DNA of 64,000 nt from Bradyrhizobium tropiciagri (GCF_018130545.1 NZ_JAFCKF010000008.1:248001-312000); one strand, 5' to 3'. Shown: positions 28,975 to 37,946, numbered from the stretch's first letter. The notes: generated from the letters alone by a model not told the origin. Translations and numbers: made by a program.

Positions 28975-29952
28975 CTACTCCCCCATCTCCGGCAGCACCG
29001 CGTTGCTCGGCGTCTGCCGGTCCGTGATCTGCAAACCGAACAGGCTGCCGATCAACTCCACCGCGACGCGCGCGGTGCGGCCGCGCTCGTCGAGGAACGG
29101 ATTGAGCTCGACGATATCGAGCGAGCGCACCAGCCCGGAATCGTGCAGCAGCTCCATGATGAGATGGGCTTCCCGATAGGTCGCGCCGCCGGGCACCGTG
29201 GTGCCGACGCCGGGCGCGATATCCGGATCGAGGAAGTCGACGTCGAACGAGACATGCAGCACGCCGTTCTTCGCTCTCACCCGGTCGATGACGCGGCGGG
29301 TCAGTACGGCGACGCCGAACTCGTCGATCTGGCGCATGTCGGCGATCGAGACGTTGCGTTGCCGCAGCAGCTTGCGCTCCAGCGGGTCGACCGAGCGCGT
29401 GCCGATCAGGTCGAGCTGATCGGGCGGGATCGAGGCGCGCGGCAGCCCGCCGAGCAGATCGTCGAGGCCCGGCTCGCCGCAGAGGAAGGCCGCCGACATG
29501 CCGTGCATGTTGCCGGTGATGGTGGTGGTCGGCGTGTTGTAGTCGGCATGCGCGTCGACCCACAGCGCAAACAACGGCCGGCCTTTTTCCTTCCAGTAGC
29601 GCGCGACGCCGTTGATCGAGCCCATCGACAGCGAGTGATCGCCGCCCATGAAGATCGGGATCGCGCCGGAATGCGCCAGCCAGTAGGCGCGCTCGGACAG
29701 CGCGCGGGTCCAGGTCTTCACCTCGTCGTAGAATCTGGTGTTGGCCGGCACCGGGCCGTCGGCGACGACCTGCGGGATCGCAAGGTTGCCGTGGTCGTCA
29801 ACGTGGAAGTCGAGCTGCTCGAGCAGGCGGGCGATTCCCGCGGTGCGTAGCGCATCCGGTCCCATCAGCGGGCCGGCCTGCGAGGCGCCGATCTCGATGG
29901 GAACGCCGAGCAGCGCGATGCGCGCGGGCTTTGAAGTGTCGGCTTCGGACAT
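28975..29952 (-). CDS. rocF: arginase
   Basis: A 325-residue ureohydrolase with the binuclear manganese motifs GGDHSLS, DAHADYN and SFDVDFLDP. The NTPTTTITGNMHG loop and overall length suit arginase better than agmatinase. It converts arginine to ornithine and urea in the cytosol, supplying nitrogen. I chose the ATG at 29952 (MSEADTSKPARI); an upstream in-frame ATG at 30006 adds an unlikely leader. It is monocistronic and flanked by intergenic repeats on both sides. Urea from it would join the urea/allophanate metabolism suggested by atzF at 58.7 kb, which is inference. Confidence 0.93.
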   Translation of the reverse strand: MSEADTSKPARIALLGVPIEIGASQAGPLMGPDALRTAGIARLLEQLDFHVDDHGNLAIPQVVADGPVPANTRFYDEVKTWTRALSERAYWLAHSGAIPIFMGGDHSLSMGSINGVARYWKEKGRPLFALWVDAHADYNTPTTTITGNMHGMSAAFLCGEPGLDDLLGGLPRASIPPDQLDLIGTRSVDPLERKLLRQRNVSIADMRQIDEFGVAVLTRRVIDRVRAKNGVLHVSFDVDFLDPDIAPGVGTTVPGGATYREAHLIMELLHDSGLVRSLDIVELNPFLDERGRTARVAVELIGSLFGLQITDRQTPSNAVLPEMGE

Positions 29953-30084
29953 GCAGCAATGCTCCCAAAGGTGTGGAACAGAAGCGACGCGCCAATGTTC
30001 CCTCAACCCCTGAAATAGGCAATGCGGTCGGTGCAGAGCAATGTGGATATTTGGCTACGCCTTGACGCGAGGCCTCGTAGGTCT

Positions 30085-30203
30085 CGTAGGGTGGGCAAAG
30101 CCAACGGGTCGCGCGAACGCGCGCCCGATGACAGGCTCCGCGTGCCCACCATTCCCAGCCGTGCTCTTGACGGTGGGCACGCTTTCGCTTTGCCCACCCT
30201 ACG
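30085..30203. repeat. intergenic inverted repeat, GTAGGGTGGGCAAAG family (copy 2)
   Basis: The ends CGTAGGGTGGGCAAAGC and GCTTTGCCCACCCTACG are perfect complements over 17 bases; the inner GCGTGCCCACC / GGTGGGCACGC pair is also kept. This is the better preserved partner of 1877-1966. Confidence 0.82.
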
Positions 30204-30214
30204 CCGCGAAACGC

Positions 30215-31033
30215 CTACGCCTTGAAATAGGCGATCTGCGTCGTGGTGGCGAGCAGGCGGCCGGACGGCGACCACAATTCGCCGTGCTGGTCGCCGTAGC
30301 TCTTGTGGAAGTTCTTGGCGTCGGCGGTCGCCAACACGCGGGTGGTATCCTCGGTGTCGAGATCGGCCGCGTCGGCATGGAAATAGGTCGTCAGCGACAC
30401 CGTGCCGAATGGCACCAGTTCACCCCGCGCGTGGAAGACGCGGCCGAAGAACGCATCCGACATCGACATCAGCGACAGCGCATCGAGCTTGCGCGGCACG
30501 CGATCGGCGATCCAGAGCTTCGAATAGGGGCTCGAGGGCTGCTTCGCCGTGCCGTCGCCGAATGTCGGCTCGCCCTCGACGAAGCGGAAGTCGTACTGGT
30601 TGGCCCAGGTCATCTTGAGCTTCGGAAAGGAGCGGAGCTGCTCGAACGGCGCGGCGCCGGGAAACTCCGCCGGCTGGTGCGACCACGAGGGCCGGCGTTC
30701 GGCGAACACGGCGGTTGCCAAGGTCGCGACCTCGCCACCGCCTTGCGTCATCTCGACCGACCAGTGCTGGCTCGAGCGGTTGGCCTTGACCAGGCGGACA
30801 TCGAGATCGAACACACCCTCTGCGACCGGCGCGCAGTAATTGACCGTCAGCGCCAGCGGATCGCCCGCGCGCTGCGGGTGCTGCATCAGCGCGCGCAGGA
30901 TGGTCGCGGCGGTGCAGCCGCCGAACGGGCCGACGAAGGCCCAGTAGTCCGGGCTGGTCCGTCCCTGCCAGCGGCTGTCGCCGGCGGTCACGGCGGTGGC
31001 TTCGTCAAAGAGGTGCGGCGTCTTGGTGAGCAT
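30215..31033 (-). CDS. TesB-like acyl-CoA thioesterase family protein
   Basis: A 272-residue protein with a double hot-dog layout: the N-terminal half has FGGCTAATILRALMQH and LTVNYCAPV, the C-terminal half SMSDAFFGRVF and GTVSLTTYFHAD. Such enzymes hydrolyse acyl-CoA thioesters in the cytosol. I chose the ATG at 31033 (MLTKTPHLFDEA), preceded by GGAA; the longer frame starts inside a palindromic repeat (31046-31126), whose translation gives a spurious leader. Substrate chain length is unknown. Confidence 0.82.
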   Translation of the reverse strand: MLTKTPHLFDEATAVTAGDSRWQGRTSPDYWAFVGPFGGCTAATILRALMQHPQRAGDPLALTVNYCAPVAEGVFDLDVRLVKANRSSQHWSVEMTQGGGEVATLATAVFAERRPSWSHQPAEFPGAAPFEQLRSFPKLKMTWANQYDFRFVEGEPTFGDGTAKQPSSPYSKLWIADRVPRKLDALSLMSMSDAFFGRVFHARGELVPFGTVSLTTYFHADAADLDTEDTTRVLATADAKNFHKSYGDQHGELWSPSGRLLATTTQIAYFKA

Positions 31034-31045
31034 GTTCTTCGGTTC

Positions 31046-31126
31046 CGTCATTGCGAGCGAAGCGAAGCAATCCAAAGCCGCAAAGCAAGTCTGGATTGCT
31101 TCGTCGCTCTGCTCCTCGCAATGACG
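31046..31126. repeat. intergenic inverted repeat, CGTCATTGCGAGCGAAGCG family
   Basis: CGTCATTGCGAGCGAAGCGAAGCAATCC on the left is mirrored by GGATTGCTTCGTCGCTC...CGCAATGACG on the right. It lies between glgP and the thioesterase gene and overlaps the false upstream start of the latter. Confidence 0.78.
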
Positions 31127-31216
31127 CTCTTATCTGGACAAGCAATATCCCGGCAAAGCGGCGGAATTCAATGACGTCGGACGTCATCGATTTCCGCGCC
31201 CCGGGAATTACCTCCG

Positions 31217-33733
31217 TCAGCCCTTCGCCTCGCGCTGGGTGCCCAACAGCGGCGGCGCGGTCGGATGCACCGGCACGTGCCAGATGTCCTCGGCATATTC
31301 GCGGATGGTGCGGTCGGAGGAGAACCACGCCATCCGCGCCACGTTGAGGATCGAGGCGCGGGTCCAGGCCGGGACCACCTGCCAGCGTGCGTCGATGCCG
31401 CGCTGTGCCTCGTAATAGGAATCGAAATCGGTCGAGACCATGTAGTGATCGAGATAGCGCAGCGCGTGCCCGATCGAGGCGAAGCGCGCGGCATCGCCGG
31501 GCGAGAATTCGCCGCTCTCGACGGCGCGGATCGCGCGCTCGAGCCGCGGCGACTTGCGGATCACGTCGCTGGCGTCGAGCCCCTGCTTGCGGCGGACCAT
31601 GACGTCGCCAGCCTCGAGGCCGAAGATCGCGATGTTCTCGGGTCCGACCGCGTCGCGGATCTCGATATTGGCGCCGTCGAGCGTGCCGATGGTCAGCGCA
31701 CCGTTCAGCGCCAGCTTCATGTTGCCGGTGCCGGAAGCCTCCATGCCGGCGGTCGAAATCTGCTCGGAGAGATCGGCGGCCGGGATGATCACCTCGGCGA
31801 GGCTGACATTGTAGTCAGCGAGGAAGGCGACCTTCAGCCTGCCGCCGAGCGAGGCGTCATTGTTGACGACCTCGGCGACGTCGTTGATCAGCTTGATGAT
31901 CAGCTTGGCGTAGCGGTAGCTCGCCGCCGCCTTGCCCGCGAAAATCTTCACGCGTGGCACCCAGTTCGCACCCGGATCGTCCTTCATCGCGTGATACAGC
32001 GCGATCGTCTCCAGGATGTTGAGCAGCTGCCGCTTGTATTCGTGGATGCGCTTGATCTGCACGTCGAACAGCGCCGACGGATCGACCTTGATGTTGTTGC
32101 GCTCGCCGATCAGCCGCGCCAGCGCCAGCTTGTTGTGATGCTTGACGTCGCGGAAGCGCTTCTGGAATTCCAGGTCGCTGGAATGGGTCTCCAGCCGTTC
32201 GAGCAGCGAGAAATCGTCGAGCACGGCCTCGCCGCAGGTCTCGCGCAGCAGCGCGGTCAGTCGCGGGTTGGCCAGCATCAGCCAGCGGCGGAAGGTGATG
32301 CCGTTGGTCTTGTTGGTGATGCGCTGGGGATAGAGATGATGGAGGTCGTGGAACACGGTCTCCTTCATCAAATCGGAGTGCATCGCGGAGACGCCGTTGA
32401 TGCGGTGCGAGCCGACGAAGGCGAGCTGGCCCATCCGCACGCGGCGGCCGCTGCGCTCGTCGATCAGTGACACCGAGGCGCGATATTCGATGTCGCCGGG
32501 GAAGCGCTCCTCGGCGAGCGCGAGATGCGCGACATTGATGCGGTAGATGATCTCGAGGTGCCGCGGCAGCAGCCGCTCGAACAGCTCGACCGGCCAGGTC
32601 TCGAGCGCTTCCGGCAGCAGCGTGTGGTTGGTGTAGGACAACGTCGCGACCGTGATCTTCCAGGCCTCGTCCCAGCGGAAATTGTGCAGGTCGACCAGGA
32701 TGCGCATCAGCTCGGTGACCGCAAGGCTCGGATGGGTGTCGTTGAGCTGAACGGCCGCCTTCTGCGCGAGGTTGCGCAGGCCGCCGTCGGAGGCGAGATG
32801 GCGGTTGATGAGATCCTGCAACGAGGCCGAGACGAAGAAATATTCCTGGCGCAGCCGCAGCTCGCGGCCCGCCGCGCTCTCGTCGTTCGGATAGAGGAAT
32901 TTGCAGATCGCCTCCGCGCGCGCCTGCTCGGCGCTGGCCGAGACGTAGTCGCCTGAGTTGAAGACGTCGAGCTTGAGTGGGTCGGGCGCATGCGCCGACC
33001 ACAGCCGCAGCGCGTTGACGTGCTGGCCGCGCCAGCCGACGATCGGCGTGTCATAGGCCATCGCCTCGACGGTTTCCGCCGGATGCCAGGTGGCGCGGTC
33101 ACGGCCGCGATCGTCGACATGCTCGACATGGCCGCCGAAATGGACGTTGTAGACCACCTCGGGCCGCTGGAATTCCCAGGGGTTGCCGAAGGCCAGCCAC
33201 TCGTCGGGATATTCCTGCTGCCAGCCCTGGTTCATGATCTGGCGGAACAGGCCGAAATCGTAGCGGATGCCGTAGCCGGTCGCGGGGATCGCCAGCGTCG
33301 CCATGCTCTCCATGAAGCACGCCGCGAGCCGCCCGAGGCCGCCATTGCCGAGCGCCGCATCCGGCTCGCATTTGCGCAGGTCGGAGAGATCGACGCCGAG
33401 GTCGCCGAGCGCCGCCTCGAACAGCGGCAGCAGCCCCATATTGTTCAGCGCATCAGTGAACAGGCGGCCGATCAGGAACTCCAGCGAGAGATAATAGACG
33501 CGCTTGGCGCCGGCGTCGTAGGTCTGCTTCTCGGCGGTCAGCCAGTGGTGCACGATGCGGTCGCGCAGCGCCAGCGCCGCCGCCTTGTACCAGTCGCGCC
33601 GCGTGGCAACGGTGGCGTCCTTGCCGATCGCAAGCCGCAGCTTGGCCAGGATCGCGCCCTTGATCTCGGTCAGCGCCAGCTCATCGACCGGCTGATTCAG
33701 GGCCGGATAGTTTGTTTGTTCCTGCAACGCCAA
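31217..33733 (-). CDS. glgP: glycogen/starch/alpha-glucan phosphorylase
   Basis: An 838-residue enzyme of standard length that releases glucose 1-phosphate from alpha-1,4-glucans using pyridoxal phosphate. The PLP lysine is in EASGTGNMKLALNG; the TLDGANIEI segment and the N-terminal SLEFLIGR and GNGGLGRLAACF motifs are intact. No other glycogen gene is nearby, so it stands apart from a glg operon. The C-terminus ends close to a palindromic repeat. Confidence 0.97.
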   Translation of the reverse strand: MALQEQTNYPALNQPVDELALTEIKGAILAKLRLAIGKDATVATRRDWYKAAALALRDRIVHHWLTAEKQTYDAGAKRVYYLSLEFLIGRLFTDALNNMGLLPLFEAALGDLGVDLSDLRKCEPDAALGNGGLGRLAACFMESMATLAIPATGYGIRYDFGLFRQIMNQGWQQEYPDEWLAFGNPWEFQRPEVVYNVHFGGHVEHVDDRGRDRATWHPAETVEAMAYDTPIVGWRGQHVNALRLWSAHAPDPLKLDVFNSGDYVSASAEQARAEAICKFLYPNDESAAGRELRLRQEYFFVSASLQDLINRHLASDGGLRNLAQKAAVQLNDTHPSLAVTELMRILVDLHNFRWDEAWKITVATLSYTNHTLLPEALETWPVELFERLLPRHLEIIYRINVAHLALAEERFPGDIEYRASVSLIDERSGRRVRMGQLAFVGSHRINGVSAMHSDLMKETVFHDLHHLYPQRITNKTNGITFRRWLMLANPRLTALLRETCGEAVLDDFSLLERLETHSSDLEFQKRFRDVKHHNKLALARLIGERNNIKVDPSALFDVQIKRIHEYKRQLLNILETIALYHAMKDDPGANWVPRVKIFAGKAAASYRYAKLIIKLINDVAEVVNNDASLGGRLKVAFLADYNVSLAEVIIPAADLSEQISTAGMEASGTGNMKLALNGALTIGTLDGANIEIRDAVGPENIAIFGLEAGDVMVRRKQGLDASDVIRKSPRLERAIRAVESGEFSPGDAARFASIGHALRYLDHYMVSTDFDSYYEAQRGIDARWQVVPAWTRASILNVARMAWFSSDRTIREYAEDIWHVPVHPTAPPLLGTQREAKG

Positions 33734-34201
33734 TCCCCGCCGTTCAAACTCACCGCAATGATACGCGCGTTGCGCTGCAACCGAAACCGTCGAGAGCCGT
33801 TACGCACCGTACCTGCCGCGATTTTATGCAAGGACCGGGCCGATTTCAGGCATTCGGGCCTGCCGCTTGCCGCGCCATCATCGGCTGCGAACGCCGAGAT
33901 TTTGCGGCAGTTTTGCCGGAACGAACGCGATGAGACCGTTGATCGAGATCGCGGCCGCAGCGTTGCGCGCGGTGTGCATCACGGCGACGAGCGGAGCCTG
34001 CGCCGCGGCAAGTTCAACGCGGCGACAGACTGCTGTCGGCCGCGAATTGGACGCCGCGCAACGCAGCTTCATGCGCTGTTTGGGAACACCGTGGTGATAC
34101 GGATTTGCAAGGTTTAACAAGTCCTTTACAACCACACCTGTCGCTCGTGGGGCGGGCACATTTTTTAGCTCCGACGCATTTCATTCCGAAGCAATTTTCA
34201 A
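33734..34201. other. gene-free stretch upstream of glgP
   Basis: I see no convincing gene. Short frames on both strands (for example 33878-34159 minus) lack family resemblance and ribosome-binding sites. The right half is AT-richer (TTTAACAAGTCCTTTACAACC near 34113-34133, TTTTTTAGC near 34162) and ends at the 28-bp palindrome, so a regulatory RNA transcribed toward it is conceivable. It presumably also holds the glgP promoter at its left end. Confidence 0.4.
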
Positions 34202-34229
34202 CGGGCCGCTGACTTAAGTCAGCGGCCCG
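34202..34229. repeat. 28-bp perfect palindrome
   Basis: CGGGCCGCTGACTT and AAGTCAGCGGCCCG are exact reverse complements with no intervening base. As RNA it would fold into a very stable stem. It is followed on the plus strand by GAATTGCGTTTAGG, without a proper T-run, so it is not a classical terminator. Confidence 0.85.
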
Positions 34230-34285
34230 AATTGCGTTTAGGGGGAGCGTGCGCGCGTGGCGAGGCGGCGCTCGCTCGCGCCACA

Positions 34286-34686
34286 TCGTCGTCCTGGCGT
34301 AAGCCAGGACCCATTACCCCAACTGCCAGATGAGGTCGGACCGGTCGTTCCAATCCGGATTGTCCGCTTCGATCAGCTTGATCTTCCAATCGCGCTTCCA
34401 GAACTTCAGCTGTTTCTCGCGGGCGATCGCTTCCTGCGGCGTGGCGAATTCCTCGACGTGAACGAGCCGGAAGACTTGGTATTTGTACACAAACCTGGAG
34501 CCTCGGCCCGAACGATGTAGTTCGAGCCGCAGGCGAACATCGTTCGTCACGCCGACGTAGATCGTGCCGTGGTGCTGGCTCGCGAGAATATAGACGTAGT
34601 AGCTGCCGGCGGTGCTCATGCGTGGCCAAAGCTCGCGATATGTCGGCCTGTCGGGGTAATGGGTCCTGGCTTTCGCCGGGACGACG
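34286..34686. mobile_element. inverted-repeat element carrying a GIY-YIG nuclease gene
   Basis: The left end TCGTCGTCCTGGCGTAAGCC (34286 on) continues to CCAGGACCCATTACCCC at 34320. The right end (34653-34686) is its reverse complement with a few changes, starting GGGGTAATGGGTCCTGGC. Between them lies only the GIY-YIG gene, whose TAA stop (34314-34316) is inside the left repeat. The same ends, without the gene, occur at 41856-41976 and 49137-49257. The whole looks like a gene-bearing form of a short repeat family. Confidence 0.65.
34314..34619 (-). CDS. GIY-YIG nuclease domain protein (UPF0213/YhbQ-like)
   Basis: A 101-residue single-domain protein: YYVYILASQHHGTIYVGVTND holds the GIY-YIG strands (here YVYI...TIYVG), followed by the conserved Arg in RLRLELHR and the metal-binding Glu in EAIAREKQLKFWKRDWK. 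The family nicks or cleaves DNA at branched or specific sites; stand-alone members are poorly characterised. The ATG at 34619 starts the conserved domain; a longer frame to 34691 reads only the repeat (VVPAKARTHYP). The gene fills an inverted-repeat element and its stop codon is supplied by the repeat, so it may act on that repeat. This is inferred from position. Confidence 0.86.
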   Translation of the reverse strand: MSTAGSYYVYILASQHHGTIYVGVTNDVRLRLELHRSGRGSRFVYKYQVFRLVHVEEFATPQEAIAREKQLKFWKRDWKIKLIEADNPDWNDRSDLIWQLG

Positions 34687-34733
34687 TCCATGGATGAGGA
34701 CTTGTAAACCAGCTAGAACGAATTAAGAACACT

Positions 34734-34762
34734 TTAGCAAGTCTTTGATATATCATTATGAT
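34734..34762 (+). promoter_or_regulatory. candidate promoter for the gene at 34816
   Basis: TTAGCA (34734-34739), 17 nt, TATGAT (34757-34762) in the most AT-rich stretch of the region. A small GC hairpin (TCGGCGCTGCGCCGA, 34763-34777) follows in the predicted leader. Confidence 0.4.
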
Positions 34763-34815
34763 TCGGCGCTGCGCCGATACAATATCTAGGGTCTCCCAGC
34801 CTCTGCGAGGACTAC

Positions 34816-35247
34816 ATGTCCACCATCGCCTTCGATCAGTTCGCTCTCACCCGCATCGCGGATTTCGCCCGCTCGCTGTCGCGGCTGCACCAGGCCTCGC
34901 GGCGCCAGCCGATCGACGACGACCAGCTCGATCGCGAGTTCAATGCGGTCTGCATGTCGATCTGGGGCTACACCACGGATGATTTCAGCGACGAGCTGTT
35001 CTCGCTCGAAGATCACGCCTGGCTCGACTCGCTCGACGAAGCGCATGCGCGGATCTTCGCCGGCGAGCAGGGCTACGATCTCGTCGATGATCAGGGCATG
35101 CTGACCGACTGGTGGGGCTATTGCTGGATGATCCTCGCCGAGAAGCGCGGCATCCTCAATCCGGAGAACCGCGCCGCCGCGCGGGCTGCGATCGAGGAGA
35201 AATACCTCGCCGCGCCGAACGTGATCGGCGTGATCGTGGCGCGCTGA
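34816..35247 (+). CDS. conserved cytosolic protein of unknown function
   Basis: A 143-residue acidic protein, mostly helical by composition, with no signal peptide or membrane segment. Notable stretches are DDFSDELFSLEDHAWLDSLDEAHARIF and MLTDWWGYCWMILAEKRGILNPENR. I do not recognise a named family. The ATG at 34816 follows GAGGA at good spacing and codon-position bias is normal for the genome, so the gene is real. It is probably monocistronic and converges on the DUF2865 gene. Confidence 0.72.
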   Translation: MSTIAFDQFALTRIADFARSLSRLHQASRRQPIDDDQLDREFNAVCMSIWGYTTDDFSDELFSLEDHAWLDSLDEAHARIFAGEQGYDLVDDQGMLTDWWGYCWMILAEKRGILNPENRAAARAAIEEKYLAAPNVIGVIVAR

Positions 35248-35269
35248 CCGGCGCGCCCGCTCAAAGCGG

Positions 35270-36067
35270 TCAGTTCGCCTCGGCCCGCTTGGCGGGCTTT
35301 GCGGCATTGCTCTTCGGCACAACGGAGGCCGGTGCAGACGGCGCGACATCGCTTCTGGTTTCCGCCAGCGGCGCGTCGCTTGCGAGCTCGGCGCTGACCG
35401 GCGCAACCTTCATTTCGCCGAGCCGCGCGCGGACCGCCGCGGTCAATCCGGGATAGGAGGCGACCGGCGTGAAGTCGAACGACTGCTCGTTGCCGACCCG
35501 GACGCCGGTATAGGCGACCAGGCCGTCGGTGGTCGCGATCACGTCGCCGGCCTTCAGCGAGGCGTCGAGCGCGAGGTCGACCGGCGCGAGGCCTGCCGGG
35601 TCGCGGCCGTTGCAGGTGCAGTCGGCGCGCAGCGCCTTGCGGTACGCGAAGGCGTTCTCGCTGTCGGCGTAGCGCTCGCCGGTGCTCGAGGCGGAGCTGT
35701 CGATATGGCCGCCGTAATAGACCTTGGTGGCGCTCGCCGGACAGAATGCCTGGCAGAGCTGCGCCGGCGTGGCATTGCCGCGCATCGTCAGCGGAAAGTA
35801 CTTGCCGTCGCAGGTGCGCACGCAATAGGCCGGTCCGGAACCGGCGACGCGCGGCGCCGAGGAGGGGGCGGATGTCTGGCGTTCCGGCTGCTGGTTGAGG
35901 CCGAACGGATCGGCGAAGAAATTGGCCTGCGGCGGGGCCTGCCGGCCCTGCTGCTTCTGGGCGCTGCCGAAGAAGAAATCGAACAGCCCTTCGGCCGAGA
36001 CGGGAGCGGGCACGACCAGGATGGAACCCGCAAAGGCCGCGGCGGCCAGCACCACGCGGCGCCGCAT
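35270..36067 (-). CDS. exported DUF2865 protein
   Basis: A 265-residue protein with a signal peptide (MRRRVVLAAAAFAGSILVVPAPVSA) and the DUF2865 core: YCVRTCDGKYFPL, CQAFCPASATKVYYGGHID and the later CTCNGRD cysteines, which could form disulfides in the periplasm. The C-terminal third is Ala/Pro/Lys-rich. The ATG at 36067 begins the signal peptide; a frame from 36148 would add 27 residues before it. DUF2865 proteins are common in Rhizobiales and have no assigned function. Confidence 0.82.
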   Translation of the reverse strand: MRRRVVLAAAAFAGSILVVPAPVSAEGLFDFFFGSAQKQQGRQAPPQANFFADPFGLNQQPERQTSAPSSAPRVAGSGPAYCVRTCDGKYFPLTMRGNATPAQLCQAFCPASATKVYYGGHIDSSASSTGERYADSENAFAYRKALRADCTCNGRDPAGLAPVDLALDASLKAGDVIATTDGLVAYTGVRVGNEQSFDFTPVASYPGLTAAVRARLGEMKVAPVSAELASDAPLAETRSDVAPSAPASVVPKSNAAKPAKRAEAN

Positions 36068-36220
36068 GCGCCGATCACTCAACTCTGTACGCAACGCCAA
36101 CTCCACCCGACGCGCCGCGGCGACACGGTGCCTCGGCGGATCCACCATAGGATGGGATGGTAAACGAGCGATTGATTGACCGTGACGGCGTCACAAGAAA
36201 CGGGCGCGGCCGCGCGGACT

Positions 36221-36376
36221 TCTCTTCACCTCGCCCCGCTTGCGGGGAGAGGTCGGATCGCATGGAGCGCAGCGAAATGCGATCCGGGTGAGGGGGTACA
36301 GGTCGCACCGCACTCACGGCTCGTGGAAGCAGCCCCTCACCCCGACCCTCTCCCCGTAAGAACGGGGCGAGGGAGA
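36221..36376. repeat. intergenic repeat, CTCGCCCCGCTTGCGGGGAGAGG family (copy 2)
   Basis: Nearly identical in layout and length to 21121-21264, including the GATCCGGGTGAGGGGGTACAGG segment. It lies between the DUF2865 and pyrE genes. Confidence 0.8.
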
Positions 36377-36388
36377 AGAGAGAGACCG

Positions 36389-36952
36389 TCAGTCCTTCAA
36401 GAACTCGCCGGCCTTGTACAGCGCGCGGAACGGCAAGCCGGCTTCGGCGAACGTCTCGGTGGCGCCTTCCTCGCGGTCGACCATGGTGAAGACCAGCGCG
36501 ATCTCGCCGCCGGCCTCGCGCACGGCTTCCGCAGCCTTCAGCGCCGAGCCGCCCGTCGTGGTGACGTCCTCGACGATCACGATGCGCTTGCCCGCCAGCG
36601 TCTCGCCCTTGGCGAGCCCTTCGACCGAGAGTCGCGCGCCGTGCTCCTTCGGCTTCTTGCGCACGAAGAACGCCGCGATCGGGTGGCCCTTCAGCCAGGA
36701 CAGCTGCGCGATGGCACCGGCGAGCGGCACCGCGCCCATTTCGAGCCCGCCGACGAGATCGAGCTTGTCGTCCTTCAGCGCCTCATAGGTCAGCTCGGCG
36801 AGCAGTGCTGCGCCCTCGGGATCGAGCATCGTCGGCTTCAGGTTGAAATAGAAATCGCTCTTGCGGCCCGACGCCAAGGTGATCTCGCCGCGGCCGAACG
36901 AACGCTTGCGGATGATCTCGGCGAGGCGGGCGCGGGAGGCTGATTTGGACAA
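36389..36952 (-). CDS. pyrE: orotate phosphoribosyltransferase
   Basis: A 187-residue enzyme of pyrimidine synthesis joining orotate to PRPP to give OMP. The PRPP motif is [20 protein letters not shown]; the [16 protein letters not shown] segment is typical of PyrE. I chose a TTG start at 36952 (reading [15 protein letters not shown]): GAGGG lies 9 nt upstream and the protein then has the usual family length. The frame is open to an ATG at 37066 but that adds a Pro-rich leader with no family match. Confidence 0.93.
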   Translation of the reverse strand: MSKSASRARLAEIIRKRSFGRGEITLASGRKSDFYFNLKPTMLDPEGAALLAELTYEALKDDKLDLVGGLEMGAVPLAGAIAQLSWLKGHPIAAFFVRKKPKEHGARLSVEGLAKGETLAGKRIVIVEDVTTTGGSALKAAEAVREAGGEIALVFTMVDREEGATETFAEAGLPFRALYKAGEFLKD

Positions 36953-37154
36953 GGCGTTTTCCCTCTGGGGGTTCTTTGGGGGCTTCGAGGCGGCCGGCAA
37001 TCTATCGGCGGTTTCCGGCACATTCCAGCGGGTAAATCCCGCCGTCAACAGTGGGCGTGCCGCCATTTCAGCGCAGCGGTGTGCGGAAAGCGCGGTTGTG
37101 CGGCTCCCGGCTTCCCCCTAAAGCAAGCGCCAAACATTTGCACGGGAAGCGGAA

Positions 37155-37781
37155 ATGACCATCGAGCTGCACACCTGGAACACGCCCAATGGCCGCAAGA
37201 TCTCGGTGGCGCTGGAGGAAATGGGGCTGCCCTACAAGGTGATCCCGGTGAATATCGGCAAGGGCGAGCAGATGGCGCCCGGCTTCCTCGCGATCAGCCC
37301 GAACAACAAGATCCCGGCGATCGTCGATCCCGATGGCCCCGGCGGCAAGCCGGTCAGCATCTTCGAGTCCGGCGCGATCCTGCTCTATCTCGGCGAGAAG
37401 ACCGGCAAGTTCCTGCCGCAGCCGCTGGCGGAACGGATCCCGGTCTATGAGTGGCTGATGTGGCAGATGGGCGGTTTCGGCCCGATGCCGGGCCAGGTGC
37501 ACCATTTCATCGCGCTGGAGAACGAGCAGGACCGCGCCTACGGCCTGAAGCGCTACATGGCCGAGACGCGGCGGCTCTACGGCGTGCTGGACCGCCGGCT
37601 CGATGGCCGCGATTTCGTCGCCGGCGATCTCTCGGTGGCCGATTTCGCCATCCTCGGCTGGGCCTGGCGCCACCCGCGCCACAAGGTCGATCTCGCCGAC
37701 TTCCCCAACGTCAAACGCTGGTACGAGACGCTGATGGCCCGCCACGCGACGAAGCGCGGTATGGAAGCGAAGCTGGATTGA
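37155..37781 (+). CDS. glutathione S-transferase, disulfide-reductase (YfcG/Ure2p) type
   Basis: A 208-residue GST. The thioredoxin-like N-domain begins ELHTWNTPNGRKISVALEEMGLPY, with the TPNG segment typical of Nu-class/YfcG proteins; SPNNKIPAIVD and FESGAILLYL form the glutathione-binding edge. The C-terminal all-helical domain carries FVAGDLSVADFAILGW. Nu-class enzymes reduce disulfides with two glutathiones bound. It is monocistronic, divergent from pyrE, in the cytosol. Confidence 0.9.
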   Translation: MTIELHTWNTPNGRKISVALEEMGLPYKVIPVNIGKGEQMAPGFLAISPNNKIPAIVDPDGPGGKPVSIFESGAILLYLGEKTGKFLPQPLAERIPVYEWLMWQMGGFGPMPGQVHHFIALENEQDRAYGLKRYMAETRRLYGVLDRRLDGRDFVAGDLSVADFAILGWAWRHPRHKVDLADFPNVKRWYETLMARHATKRGMEAKLD

Positions 37782-37800
37782 AGATTCAGTCCGCACCTTC

Positions 37801-37942
37801 TTCCCTTCTCCCCTTGTGGGAGAAGGTGGCGCGCAGCGCCGGATGAGGGGGTGTCTCCGCAGACGCGCTCGTGGAGAGAGACCCCTCACCCGGCTTCGAT
37901 GCTTTGCATCGAAGCCACCCTCTCCCACAAGGGGAGAGGGTA
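37801..37942. repeat. intergenic repeat, CTCCCCTTGTGGGAGAAGG family
   Basis: TTCTCCCCTTGTGGGAGAAGG on the left and CCCTCTCCCACAAGGGGAGAG on the right, with inner GGATGAGGGG / CCCCTCACCC. It has the same architecture as the 21121 family but different arms. It lies between the convergent GST and LysE genes. Confidence 0.75.
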
Positions 37943-37946
37943 CTCA

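Noticed and set aside
34202-34229. Rho-independent terminator
   Set aside because: The stem is strong but no T-run follows on either strand.
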